Shown here piece after piece: positions 37,801 through 45,052 of a stretch of DNA of 64,000 nucleotides (its first letter is position 1; every line of letters starts with the position of its first letter). This DNA comes from Tenebrio molitor (lineage: Eukaryota; Arthropoda; Insecta; Coleoptera; Tenebrionidae). The translations under genes were made by a program, and so were the position numbers. The stretch lies in assembly GCF_963966145.1 (NCBI RefSeq), contig NC_091048.1:27404001-27468000 (forward strand), read 5' to 3'. The notes beneath the pieces are model-generated. The model did not search any database and was not told the DNA's origin. It saw only the letters and a program-made list of their open reading frames with translations.

Positions 37801-40800
37801 TACTTCCATGCATTCCAGACATCTGTCGACATACGGCTAGAATGTCAAAGCCTTCTTTGATCTAAATAATTGTTGATCGCACGGTATATTCTTTGAAAGG
37901 GCAACAGAAATAAAATCAAGCTTTTCAAATCCTTGTCACGAAATGAAATGTATAATGTTTATTCCAATTTAAATTTGGGTCCCATATTTAGAGAGAAATT
38001 ATTAAATACTTTCGCCATATAGGTGTACTTTTCTATTTGCACGCAGTAGCTGCTTCAAAGAATTGTCAGACTCGTCTTAAATATTTTCATTTACTATATA
38101 AAAATACAAAAATTAAAGAGTGAAACAATAAAAAATACCAAGGTTGAAAACAAAAGTCCAAATTTTTTGACTTTTTTATTCTACACTGACCGGCACAAAA
38201 AACGACTCATTATGATTTCTTTAATAAATGATCTTGAAATTATATTTGTGCTTATTTTTCTTTATTATAGTTAATTTGGGATATTTTTAATGATCGGGAG
38301 TGCTATGGTCACCATGGCAACCGAATTGTTTTGTTTAAGTAAATTATTAGAAAATTTGCGCTACTTCCATGATGTGTTTTTGTCGGTTTATTTACGTGTT
38401 AAAAGATTTAATTTGACAATACGAGATACTAATTCAAAATACTGTTCAAATTTTGGCAATTTTTCATAACATCAAATTTTTTCTATAAAATTACTTTAAT
38501 TTTTTTTTTTCATAAAAATTTTATTTGCTGTATTTATTTAATGTTTTGTTTGTCGGATATTCTTTGGCAAAGAATAACTTAAATAAAACTTATGAGTTCA
38601 ACATGATATCAAAAAAAAAATTCTAAGACAATGAATGACTTACTTATATTAATAAAATTCAAAGTGAGTCGTTTTTTGTGCGGGTCAGTGTATTTCTATT
38701 TTTCGTATAACCAGCATTTGTTAATTTACCTGTAACAATCTTGTTGTTTTTTTACTACATTTGCGGCACAAAATAATGTACCGATCAAAATAAATGCGTT
38801 TATGCAACCAGATATACAGCTTTTGCAGTACCGTCGTCGTAACTCCTGGCTAGTATCACCGGTATTAGTATTAGAGCATAAAATCTAATTGCCCCGGCTC
38901 GAATATCTGCATAAATGCAATTGTTATTTTAATTGCGCACGCAAGCATTTTTCTTGCAAAACTTTCCCGGTGGTGCAACGTTCAGGAATTCCACGATCAC
39001 GTTCCGTCGGTTTTTTACCGGCGCCGGAAAAACAGCAGCAGCACCTCGAGTCGAATCGAATTTTCGCAAGAGAAAAATTTCCGGAAACTAACAATTTCCG
39101 TCCGTTCCCGGAGCCGTATCGACTGCACTCGCACCGAAGCCAATCATTATGAATGGAATGTGATTAGGAATCGCGTGCCTATCCGCGTCTAAATTATCAT
39201 TACGGCCGCATTTCGATCTAATTGAAACCGCCGGCCAAGGTTAATGGTTGTGAAATGCGATTTTCCAGGTCTGCGAGGAAACCCTGTCCGCCCACACGGA
39301 ACGCCTGGCCGAGCTGAAGGAGCTGGTCTCGGGAATAGCCGCGGCGGTAGGTCTGGACGCCAGCGCTCTCCTCGGCGGAGAGGTCGAAGCGTTGGGCAAG
39401 CGGTTGGAGGATGTGCGGGAGTCGCTCACGGCGCTCGCCGACGTCGCCGAAGCTAGGGCGGTGTCGCGGGAAGAGACCACCAACGAGATCAACGGCACCA
39501 GGACCTACCTGGACAGCGTGCAGAGGTGCGTCGACAACATCGAGCAAAGCCCGGATACGGACAGCGAGGAGAAGCTTCTCACCTTGAGGGAACACCTCCT
39601 GGCGCTGAGCAAAGCCGAAGGACAGATACAGAAAATCAAAGACAAAACGCTGGAGATGACGCAATCGACCAGGACCGAAACATCGGTCATAGAGATTCTG
39701 GAGTTGTGGCAGCAAGTTTTCAGAGAGACATTCCAGCAGTACCACAGACTCAGCACTAGGCTGATCAAGAACGAGGATGGCGCTGCGGCGCTCAAACTGT
39801 GGCAGGAGTACCTGCTCAATGTGCAGCAATTCTTGCAAGGAAGCATTCCCGGAGACTATCACAGTCTTTCGGAACACCAACACTTGTGCCAAGTCCACCA
39901 GAATCTCTTGACCACGCAACAGAACGTCCTCAAGCCTTTGGACAAGAAGGAAAGTCAGCTTGGAAGCGGCTTGGTGGAGAGCAGCGTGATGGAACAGTTC
40001 AATTCTTTGACGAATCTTCACAACGAGACGCTCTGGAGGATCATGGAGCGTCACAAAGAGGTCCAGACGCGTCTCAACGCTTGGGACGACTACAAGCAAG
40101 ACCAGAACAAGCTCTTGATCTGGTTGAAGAACATAGAGAAAGACCGAGAGAAGATGCAGCTGAAGTACATCCACATCAGACGCATTCCGAAGTTGCTCTC
40201 CAGGATACAGACCCTTTTGGGCAAGATTCCGCAAGGAGAGGAACAAACCGACAGCCTCCAGAAACAACAAAACTTGTTGCTGCAGTTTTGCGACGACGCT
40301 CTCGCAACTTCCATTCGCATGGAACACGCCGCCATCAAGCAAAGAATCTCCAATCTGCAAGCCGGTCTGGAGACCTGGCGGCAGTTCCTCGAGCGCATCA
40401 CACTGCTGCTCAAGACCCACGAAGAGAACGTGGAAAAAGTGCAGACTCTCTACGACGACATCCAAGACATCATAACGGTATCGGCGGGACAACTCCCGAC
40501 GTCGCACTCGGGAGTCAGCAACAAGCTCGAAGCTCTGCAAAGAGCTCGGGCGCGCTTGAGCAACGCGACCAAAGACCTGGAGCAGCTGGGTCTGACCCAG
40601 GAGCAGCTGAAAGAGTGCATCAGTCCCGGCGACATCAAGACCATCAACCAGAGAATGTGGATCTTGTGGCACCAACAAGGCGATCTGGACCACCAGCTCG
40701 CCGTCCTCGTGCACCAGCTGGAGGAGAAGCTCGGCTTGCGGTCCATGTTCGAGACGCGGCAGTCGCGCTTCGTGGCGTGGGCCGACGAGATCGAGCGCCG

Positions 40801-43800
40801 CCTCGACGAGGACAGCGAAGGGTCGATCTCGTCGATCAAGGACCCGCAGGAGATGCTCCGCAGGTTGGAGACCGAGCTGCAGGCCGAGATGTCGCTGAAG
40901 GAGCGCGAGTACAACTGGCTGGTGACGACCGGGCGGGACCTGGTGGCCAACTGCGGCGAGGAGTACAGCGACGTCACCGCCAAGCAGATCATCCAGGCCA
41001 AGACCGACGTGGTGCTGGACCGGTGGGAGCGACTCGACAACATCGGCAAGACCCGCCGGAACAAGATCCACGACATGATGCAGACGATGTCGCAGCTGGA
41101 GCAGCGAATCGCCGAGATCAGGGCGTGGCTGACGCAGATCGAGTCCCAACTGGGCAAACCGCTCGTCTTCGAGGCCTCCACCAAAGACGTGATCGAGCGC
41201 AAGCTGCAGGAGCACGAGAAGCTGAAGAAGTCGATCGAGAACGAGAGCGGAAACATCGGGGAAGTGCTGAACCTGTGCGAGCTGTTGCTGAGCGATGCGG
41301 ACGTCTGGAAGGCCCACTTCTCAACCGAGAACATCACCGTCGCCATTCAGAACCTGGAGAAGAGGTGGAAGGCGGTTTGCGGCCAGTCGGCGGAACGCAA
41401 ACGCAAGATCAACTTCATCTGGAAGCTGCTGCAAGAAGTGCTGCGCTTGAGCACCGAGCAAGAGCCGTGGCTGACCGAGAAAGAACACAAGATCAAAGAT
41501 CTGGACAAGCCGGTGAAGAAGCTGAACCGCGAGGAGATCCAAGAGCTGATTTACATGGCGGAGAACCAACTGAAAGACGTCGAATCCAGAACCCCGACGT
41601 TCGAGATCCTGGAACAGACTTACTCCAAGCTCGCCACGCTGGGCGGCCTGGAGCCGGAGAACATCCAAGAGTTGACGTCCAGAGCCAGAGTGGTGATCAC
41701 TCGTTGGTACAATCTGCTGCCGCGGGTGCAGAGCTTGGTGCAACGCCTCAAGAACGAAATAGTGCTCTTCAAGGAGTTCTCTCTGGCCCACGAAGACGCC
41801 ATCATCGGTTTGACGAAAGTCGACGCCCAACTGACCGAACTCGAGCATCTGACGACCCAGAACGTCCGGCCGCGCGACCGCCTCAACGAACTGGAACTCC
41901 TCGAGCAACACCTGGCCCTGCAGAATCCAGTCCTGGAGACTGCGGACAAGCTAGGCCTGGAGATCATGAAGAAAGTGAAGAAGAACGAAGTGGTCAAATA
42001 CCAAGAGATGATCGACGAGTATCAGATCCTGTGGAAAGACGTTCAGCAGAGGATAATCACGCTGAAGACCACGCTCAAGAAGGAAATCGTCCAACAACCG
42101 AGAGAAGTCGACGAGGGTGTCCAAGTGGAGACTCTCAAGTTCCAGCAAGACTCGGCGGTGCAAGTCGACACTCTCCCGGCCTTGCAGAGGATGACATCAA
42201 TCAGCGCCAAAGACGCGTACTTGATGGAGTTGACGAGCGGAATCAGCGAGTGCCGCGGGAACATCGACGGCCTGGAGGAACTCCTCGCCAAGGAAATTCC
42301 TCAACAGGGCTCGGCAGAGCTGCCGATAAGTGCCAAGAAGATCGCACGAGTGTCGGCGACTTGTCAGTCCACCGTGGAGCTGGTGAAGCATCTGCACGAC
42401 CTCCTCATCAACGAGTGCGACGCCACCGAAGAAGAAGCTCTGGGCAAGGAGGTCTACGAGCTGATCCGACGCTTCGAGACGCTGCTGCTCGTCGCCAAGG
42501 ACAAAGAACAGAAGATAAGAGAGTTGAGGTGAGCACTCGACGGTGAAGGTATCAAGGTATTAACACTACTAACTCGGTGTTTGTTTTCTTTTAACTCCTC
42601 TCCAGGTCTACCATTTCTGACGCTTATAAACTCTCATGCAACCAGTAAGTTTCCAGTGACCGCTCTAGAGTGGGAGTTGATTGTTTAATTTTTTCAACAG
42701 CGAAGCCGGACGTCTGCTTTGTCCTTTGTGCACCAAGCGCAACTGGGCCCAGCTGGACAACGACCTCTGGAGACTCGAGAAGTGGCTGCAGGTTGCTGAA
42801 GGCACCCAGAAGACTCAGCGTTCGCCGCCCTCCAACATCGAACAACTCGAAGACGTGATCCAGGACCACCGCGAGTTCCTCCTGGACTTGGACAGCCACA
42901 AGAGCATCGTCCGTTCGTTGAACATCGTAGGTACGCACCTGGCGGACCACACCGAAGACACGGAACGAGCCGACCAGCTGAGGGCCAGGTTGGACACGGA
43001 CAACAAGCGGTGGGAGGCGGTGTGCAAGAACGCCGCCAGCTGGGAAACCCTCCTCCAGACGGCCCTCATGGACGTAAGAGACCCCTCCGAGAGTCGTTCT
43101 CGTTGACGAGCCAGTTTTTTGCAGAACCAGCAATTCCACACGATCATCACCGAGATGTGCGTCTGGCTCGAGAAGACCGAGCAGAGGATTCGGGTGTCGG
43201 AACCCGTGGATTTGACAGCCGACAGGGAAACGATCGAGACGAAGTACCAGAACTTCCGGGAGTTGCGCGCCGAGCTGGAGAGGTGCGAGCCGCGGGTGAT
43301 GAGCCTGCAGGAAGCGGCCAACCAGCTGCTGAGGCACGAGGCGGCTCCCGAGGGGTCCAGCACGACCTGCACCAGGCTGACGGAGTTGCGGTTAAAGTTG
43401 CAAAGTCTGATACGGTTGACCGGAGTTTACATCTTGAAACTGGGGGCCGTGCTGGGCAGAGATCCGAACGAAATGGGTGCCGCTGTCGTCGCTTCGAATA
43501 GCGTAAGCGCACCACTGCACACGCTCAACTATGACGTAAGTTTAACAAATCGTTGCGTTATCTTGTAAACGAAATAAAAACTAGTAGAGATGTCTAGTCG
43601 ATTTCGATGTACTAGTTTTTAGTGTTTTAGTTTTGTAAATATGTTTTATTATTATTAAAAAAATTGTGTGGCTAACCATCGTAAGTTTTGTTAGGGTCCA
43701 AGACCCACTTTAGTTGGTAGTGTTATGGTATTCGTTTGATTTTTCGTTGAGTAGCACTGTTAGGATAAGAGATGTTAAGGCACTGTTTCACATTTCATTT

Positions 43801-44234
43801 GCCTGTTTTGGACAGCTTCTGGACCAACCGAGCCAGGACCATCCATCTACCTCTGCACACGACGATTCTGCTCACAAGTAAATATTTTTTTTTTCTTCCC
43901 TAGTTGCTATAGTTTTTAAAGTTGATTTTTGTCGCTTAAATTTGCACCAGATCGGGGTGATTTGGGGCGCTGTGCTCATGCCAGGTTGTTGCGTTTCAGT
44001 GGTGGTTCTTCAGATGATTTGCAAATAAACACGTCGGTGCTTCGAAGAGGTTGTCGTTTCTTAGGTAGAGTCGTGCGAGCTTCTTTACCGATCCAAGCCT
44101 TGATGCTGCTCATGTTGGGAGCGGCGTCTCTAGTCCCCTATTCGGAAGACGATTATTCATGTTCGCTAGTCAACAGTATCGCCAACAGTCTAACTCCTAC
44201 ATTGCGATACAATGACGGACCGCCTCCTGTGTAA
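3278..44234 (+). CDS. Msp300: Nesprin / Muscle-specific protein 300, 3' part (giant KASH protein)
   Basis: This is the C-terminal portion of a giant outer-nuclear-membrane nesprin, which couples nuclei to cytoskeleton by binding SUN proteins in the perinuclear space. The inferred coding exons are 3278-4088, 4144-4515, 4569-4829, 5825-19897, 20143-20250, 21475-21648, 21701-30475, 33956-34258, 39269-42528, 42606-42644, 42701-43073, 43125-43535, 43816-43877 and 44000-44234. They join in phase without a stop and give at least 9,751 residues. Spectrin-repeat helices occupy exons 1-3 and everything from about 27950 on; the two giant exons are mainly disordered and charged. The KASH domain closes the protein. 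The calponin-homology actin-binding domains of long isoforms must lie upstream of the window. All exons from 4144 to 34258 are phase 0 on both sides, so many in-frame isoforms are possible. Exon borders are inferred and microexons could be missed. Confidence 0.92.
4830..5824 (+). other. Nesprin intron with a candidate alternative exon
   Basis: Intron between the rod exons and the first giant exon. Apart from the candidate alternative terminal exon at 5550-5660, no feature is seen. The second part is pyrimidine-rich before both acceptors. Confidence 0.6.
5550..5660 (+). CDS. Msp300: Candidate alternative terminal exon giving a KASH-less nesprin
   Basis: After a strong acceptor (pyrimidine tract ending GGTGTAG at 5549) a phase-0 frame reads ACRDRVRALQNKMAARNERI, then about 16 more residues ending EPLDT and a TAA at 5658-5660. 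The helical, charged start continues the preceding rod well. No convincing donor lies inside, so it would act as a terminal exon and yield an isoform lacking the giant exons and KASH domain. No poly(A) signal is seen before the next acceptor at 5825, which weakens the case. It could also be a poison exon. Confidence 0.4.
   Translation, partial: ACRDRVRALQNKMAARNERIKLILQRGVPDSEPLDT
5825..19897 (+). CDS. Msp300: Nesprin giant exon A (14,073 nt, 4,691 codons)
   Basis: One uninterrupted reading frame starts after AAACAG (5824) and ends at CTCAAGAAG|GTGAAA. It is phase 0 on both sides. Almost all of it is predicted disorder rich in Glu, Lys, Thr, Pro and Ser. In order it shows: a Q/Y-rich patch (6400-6695), alternating KSKKKSKK boxes and acidic spacers (about 7200-9530), a Thr/Glu repeat (10330-10775), seven copies of a YKGLP module (11290-14250), three YDII modules (14650-14976), short tandem repeats, a PAM2 motif (16034-16063), RS tracts, three amphipathic modules, and a folded-looking end from about 19290. 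Giant low-complexity exons are known from insect Msp300. The motif families are described here from the sequence itself; their functions are unknown. Confidence 0.9.
6400..6695 (+). other. Q/Y/P-rich prion-like patch inside giant exon A
   Basis: About 100 residues are rich in Gln, Tyr, Pro and Asn, with segments such as AQQNWNQYSQTHYQYAIP and YLYPEQYSQHYQP. They contain almost no Lys and little Glu, unlike the rest of the exon. Composition of this sort is common in condensate-forming RNA-binding proteins. It sits between copies two and three of the YAxIV motif. Confidence 0.7.
7200..9530 (+). repeat. Array of basic KSKKKSKK boxes with acidic spacers
   Basis: About fourteen lysine-rich boxes recur, such as KPKKKSRKSKPKE, KSKKKAKKSKSKDE, KSKKRSKKPKQKSE and KSKKKSKKGKSKEE. 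They start near 7210, 7318, 7462, 7561, 7660, 7789, 7969, 8161, 8287, 8449, 8602, 9097, 9211 and 9493. Each is separated by 30-60 residues rich in Glu, Val and Thr, giving a block polyampholyte. More boxes of the type occur to 12000 and at 18000-18880. Confidence 0.75.
10330..10775 (+). repeat. Thr/Glu-rich minisatellite coding repeat
   Basis: A degenerate repeat of about 18 nt built on GAAACT...CCAACAACT encodes runs of (S/P/T)TET. There are roughly 25 'ET' units, as in TISTETPTLETMPTETSS. Every repeat stays in frame. The segment is a mucin-like or PEVK-like spacer and a likely hotspot for length variation between individuals. Confidence 0.75.
11290..14250 (+). repeat. Seven-copy YKGLPID...LWxDVLDEPMxFSDEE module
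   Basis: A module of about 30 residues begins near 11291, 12514, 13018, 13288, 13732, 13942 and 14158. The consensus is YKGLPIDxSxDLWxDV followed by LDEPMxFSDEE. Copies three to seven are closest; copy one lacks the Trp and copy two is diverged (YKAIPRDDSKDIWIQV). Strong conservation of Tyr, Gly-Leu-Pro, Trp and the FSDEE end, while spacers vary in length and content, argues for selection on the module itself. FSDEE resembles a casein-kinase-2 site. Confidence 0.8.
14650..14976 (+). repeat. Three-copy YD(V/I)I..MKAE..YYI module
   Basis: Three copies read KYDVIGQMKAETEYYID, RYDIVSLMKAESDYYIN and KYDIIYLLNAEIAWYEQ, near 14650, 14800 and 14926. Each is preceded by an acidic, hydrophobic lead. 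The spacing of hydrophobic residues suggests a short amphipathic helix. I do not recognise it from any named family. Confidence 0.7.
15068..15187 (+). repeat. 36-nt in-frame tandem repeat (about 3.3 copies)
   Basis: The units 15068-15103, 15104-15139 and 15140-15175 are nearly identical and a partial fourth follows. Each encodes EEPKEKVEEIIT with small changes. High DNA identity indicates recent slippage or unequal exchange. Confidence 0.85.
15713..15784 (+). repeat. 24-nt in-frame tandem repeat (3 copies)
   Basis: The units 15713-15736, 15737-15760 and 15761-15784 are identical except at the last base. Each encodes TVAVEEEP, and a degenerate partial copy follows. The array is young and probably length-polymorphic. 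Confidence 0.85.
15986..16063 (+). other. PAM2 motif with an adjacent degenerate copy
   Basis: LNPNAAEFIP at 16034-16063 matches the PAM2 consensus LNxxAxEFxP at every fixed position. PAM2 binds the MLLE domain of cytoplasmic poly(A)-binding protein and occurs in Paip1, Paip2, ataxin-2 and eRF3. Directly upstream, ILAKATEFVP (15986-16015) keeps Ala, Glu-Phe and Pro but not Leu-Asn. The disordered setting is typical for functional PAM2 motifs. The function in a nesprin is inference. Confidence 0.75.
16550..17675 (+). repeat. Duplicated YAxIV ... GF ... RSRSRSK block
   Basis: Block one (16550-16785) and block two (17450-17675) share the same order of parts. Each has TYA(E/K)(V/I)V, then PxKPVE(I/V) and a beta-like stretch, then D(K/E)(D/E)GF, then an arginine-serine tract RSRSRSK. 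The two blocks are about 78 residues each with different filler. The shared order suggests an ancient internal duplication of a small functional unit. Confidence 0.65.
17908..19375 (+). repeat. Three amphipathic modules followed by Ser-Asp-Asp/Lys-rich tail
   Basis: SGIFGGFISSVKSVLGG (about 17908), RGSFLNTLISKVTSPKSDD (about 18748) and HGVFETIVAKISEVFSHKK (about 19309) share a pattern: Gly, Phe, two or three hydrophobics, Ser/Lys-Val, then a basic tail. Each could form a short amphipathic helix that touches a membrane or a partner protein. They stand apart from the otherwise charged surroundings. Confidence 0.6.
20143..21648 (+). CDS. Msp300: Nesprin exons 5 and 6 (spectrin-like helix)
   Basis: Exon 5 (20143-20250, 36 codons) begins DLTEDVAKLQKLLQ and ends MIRALE|gtaagt. 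Exon 6 (21475-21648, 58 codons) begins EITSDLKKHAAQ and ends HGRVAVT|gtgagc. Both are phase 0 at each side and look like helices of spectrin repeats. An ATG at 20107 is in frame with exon 5 (MSRRLLIFERSQ) and could be an alternative start reading straight into it. Confidence 0.8.
20251..21474 (+). promoter_or_regulatory. Nesprin intron with putative muscle enhancer or promoter
   Basis: The 1.2-kb intron has a CpG-rich second half (about 21120-21420), unlike most introns here. Two exact MEF2 consensus sites lie in it: CTAAAAATAG at 21227-21236 and CTATAAATAG at 21419-21428. The second also contains a TATA box. ATGGCG-type YY1/Pho-like cores occur near 20860 and 21018. No clear new first exon with donor was found between the sites and exon 6. 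Confidence 0.4.
21701..30475 (+). CDS. Msp300: Nesprin giant exon B (8,775 nt, 2,925 codons)
   Basis: The exon starts after CTAATTCCAG (21700) with NARESHVRRQEELTQ and ends ATERLE|gtgaga; it is phase 0 at both ends. The first 120 codons are spectrin-like. The middle is disordered, with a better structured basic block (TRRVIRKTRRIIRRIVIVDG near 23020), many QTSPE/TQT motifs and KKKK boxes at 24165, 24690 and 25000. From about 27950 to the end come continuous spectrin repeats with conserved Trp. The protein therefore switches from linker to rod within one exon. The large minus-strand ORFs opposite the rod are shadows. Confidence 0.9.
32126..32500. repeat. MITE-like foldback element
   Basis: The arms 32126-32148 and 32478-32500 are reverse complements over 23 nt with one mismatch (core TTGTGGTATCGTAG on the left). 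The element is about 375 bp with an AT-rich, non-coding centre. It is probably a non-autonomous DNA transposon copy. Confidence 0.65.
32701..33050. repeat. Inverted and direct repeats rich in TGCAA/TTTTTGCAC
   Basis: An inverted pair of 21 nt, 32701-32721 and 32799-32819, differs at one base. A direct pair of 34 nt, 32905-32938 and 33017-33050, differs at four bases. Both pairs use the words TGCAA and CACTTTTTGCAC, so the block looks like a nested or tandem array of one small repeat family. Confidence 0.6.
33956..34258 (+). CDS. Msp300: Nesprin exon 8 (101 codons, spectrin-like)
   Basis: The exon begins SVSVDLVSRETLVAELQ after CCGCAG (33955) and ends EEAIKAVK|gtattt. It is phase 0 at both borders. 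The tryptophans in DLWKRYRDAS and SEWVDNHM are at spectrin-repeat positions. It is isolated by a 3.5-kb intron before and a 5.0-kb intron after. The donor is only about 20 bp from the candidate internal promoter. Confidence 0.85.
34277..34719 (+). promoter_or_regulatory. Msp300: Candidate internal promoter with a new 8-codon first exon
   Basis: A TATAAA box lies at 34297-34302 just after a perfect 16-bp palindrome (34277-34292, CCACCACC/GGTGGTGG). About 390 nt of GC-rich leader follow, then an ATG at 34696 that encodes MCTPEELK. The exon ends exactly at CTCAAG|GTAAGG (34719/34720). Its phase is 0, which fits the acceptor at 39269 (VCEETLSAH). The resulting protein would be a short nesprin with about 1,520 residues of rod plus KASH. 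Short KASH isoforms from internal promoters are known in vertebrate nesprins; this one is inferred. Confidence 0.5.
36186..36239. repeat. Tight hairpin with 23-bp arms
   Basis: The arms 36186-36208 and 36217-36239 are complementary with one mismatch and are separated by only 8 nt (ATGAGTGG). The core is AATTGGGCTTTTTTTGGC. A looser complement continues outward. It may be a foldback element or a small-RNA-like hairpin; no expression evidence exists. Confidence 0.7.
36652..37057. mobile_element. Tc1/mariner-type MITE (406 bp) flanked by TA
   Basis: The left end begins CAGGGTGTTAGTAAATGGTT and the right end is its near reverse complement ending CACCCTG. The inverted arms extend about 110 bp each (to about 36760 and from about 36945). 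TA dinucleotides flank both ends (36650-36651 and 37058-37059), the duplication expected for Tc1/mariner elements. There is no transposase ORF. Confidence 0.8.
37577..37886. mobile_element. MITE with 21-bp inverted ends beginning TACGGTGCGATC
   Basis: The ends 37577-37597 and 37866-37886 are reverse complements with one mismatch, and the outermost dinucleotide is TA on both sides. Similarity continues inward imperfectly around GGCTATGACTTTGACA. The element is about 310 bp and non-coding; the TA ends suggest a Tc1/mariner-mobilised copy. Confidence 0.7.
38182..38692. mobile_element. Tc1/mariner-type MITE (about 507 bp)
   Basis: The ends 38182-38209 and 38665-38692 are reverse complements over 28 nt with one mismatch (TACACTGACCGGCACAAAAA on the left). 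The terminal TA on each side is the expected target duplication, so the element proper starts CACTGACC. No transposase is encoded. Confidence 0.8.
39269..42528 (+). CDS. Msp300: Nesprin exon 9: long spectrin-repeat rod with tandem LC8-type motifs
   Basis: The exon of 3,260 nt starts VCEETLSAHTERL after TTTTCCAG and ends KIRELR with a split codon (two bases carried over). It encodes about 1,086 residues of continuous spectrin repeats with Trp/Leu signatures such as ETWRQFLERI, NWLVTTGRDL and KRWKAVCGQS. Near the end, GVQVET (42116-42133) and AVQVDT (42155-42172) resemble the GIQVD class of dynein-light-chain-binding motifs. The 915-codon frame-shifted ORF and the 699-codon minus ORF over the same DNA are shadows of this biased sequence. 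Confidence 0.9.
42606..43877 (+). CDS. Msp300: Nesprin exons 10-13, including a 39-nt microexon
   Basis: Exon 10 (42606-42644) is a 39-nt microexon encoding STISDAYKLSCN between split codons. Exon 11 (42701-43073) starts EAGRLLCPLCTKRNW and holds a spectrin repeat. Exon 12 (43125-43535) starts NQQFHTIITEMCVWLEKTEQ and ends APLHTLNYD. Exon 13 (43816-43877) encodes LLDQPSQDHPSTSAHDDSAH, a flexible linker before the membrane. Phases chain correctly (2, 2, 0, 0, 2). Reading through the exon 12 donor would give a stop after DVSLTNRCVIL at 43568. Confidence 0.82.
44000..44234 (+). CDS. Msp300: Nesprin KASH-domain exon
   Basis: The last coding exon begins after GCGTTTCAG (43999) by completing an Asn codon. 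Residues RRGCRFLGRVVRASL lead into the hydrophobic helix PIQALMLLMLGAASLVP. A luminal tail of about 30 residues follows, with the conserved Cys (DYSCSLVN) that can bond SUN proteins, then NSLTPTLRYNDGPPPV and TAA. The ending PPPV is the PPPX signature that inserts in the SUN pocket. This fixes the gene as a nesprin and its end as genuine. Confidence 0.95.
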
Positions 44235-45052
44235 ATTGATAATACTCCTCCACCGTAATTTTGTAGTTTCGTAAAATTCATTCCAGTTTTTAGTAAATTT
44301 AGTTTTGTTCGATTTTTATGTTTTGTACGATTTTTTTGTAAATACATGCGACTTAAGTATATTAATACTGGCAGCTGATACGTTTTAAAATATACGACGA
44401 GCCATCCAATGGCAAGATTATATCTGTTATGGAAGAAACATAAAGTAGTGTAGTTTTTATATTCATTACGCATAAAGAAAAGATTCACTCTATCTGTATA
44501 TTGGGGAAGACGCACAATGAGCGTAATATAATATATATTTTATATTGTTGTTTTATAAATTTTATGTGATGGTTGTGTAAGAAATTAATGATTGCCAACC
44601 AAAGGAGTGGAACACTTTGGTTGTCAAGACGATTTAATTTTTTTCTGTGATGTCGCCTCGATTCACGCCGAACAACGTAAACGCAACCGTTCTCTCCACG
44701 GTGGGCGTTTCTTGCGACTTTACTCTCCGAAGTCGCCGTAAAATAGATACATCTCCCGATTTATTTTACCCGGGGCGAAATCGAGGCGAGCAAATTTGAT
44801 AATGCCTTAAATTTTTTTTTATTATTATTTTTAATGTTGCTTTCATGCGTTATTTTGTTTTATCGGTCATGGTGCTATCAACTTTACTTTAACATATGTA
44901 GTCGACAAGTCGAAAATTCCATTTTTGCTTTGACCATTGCTTCGGATGTAAAATGTGTTTAGGAAACATTTAAACAAAAAATAGGATTGTTTTTCGCTAT
45001 ACTTTAATATTGATTAGTATTTTATTTGGCAACTTACTATATTACGAATAAA
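44235..45052 (+). other. Nesprin 3' untranslated region with poly(A) signal
   Basis: AT-rich sequence follows the stop. The most convincing poly(A) signal is AATAAA at 45047-45052. Inside, 44650-44790 is unusually GC-rich and includes an imperfect inverted pair (GTCGCCTCGATT and AATCGAGGCGAG), which could fold into a long hairpin in the mRNA. Confidence 0.6.

Larger units (their letters stand above)
34720..39268 (+). other. 4.5-kb nesprin intron carrying several short mobile elements
   Basis: Strongly AT-rich and non-coding. It contains a tight hairpin at 36186-36239 and three inverted-terminal-repeat elements at 36652-37057, 37577-37886 and 38182-38692. No exon is recognised; ORFs of 60-100 codons here have intron-like base composition. 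Confidence 0.75.

Noticed and set aside
39218..41317. 699-codon ORF on the minus strand
   Set aside because: It is the antisense of spectrin-repeat exon 9; strong third-base G/C bias of the real exon removes stops on the opposite strand. The translation is Leu/Arg/Val-rich noise.
39799..42546. 915-codon ORF on the + strand in another frame over exon 9
   Set aside because: It overlaps the same DNA as the genuine rod frame and its translation is Arg/Gly/Pro-rich without motifs. The other frame carries Trp/Leu spectrin signatures and correct splice phases.
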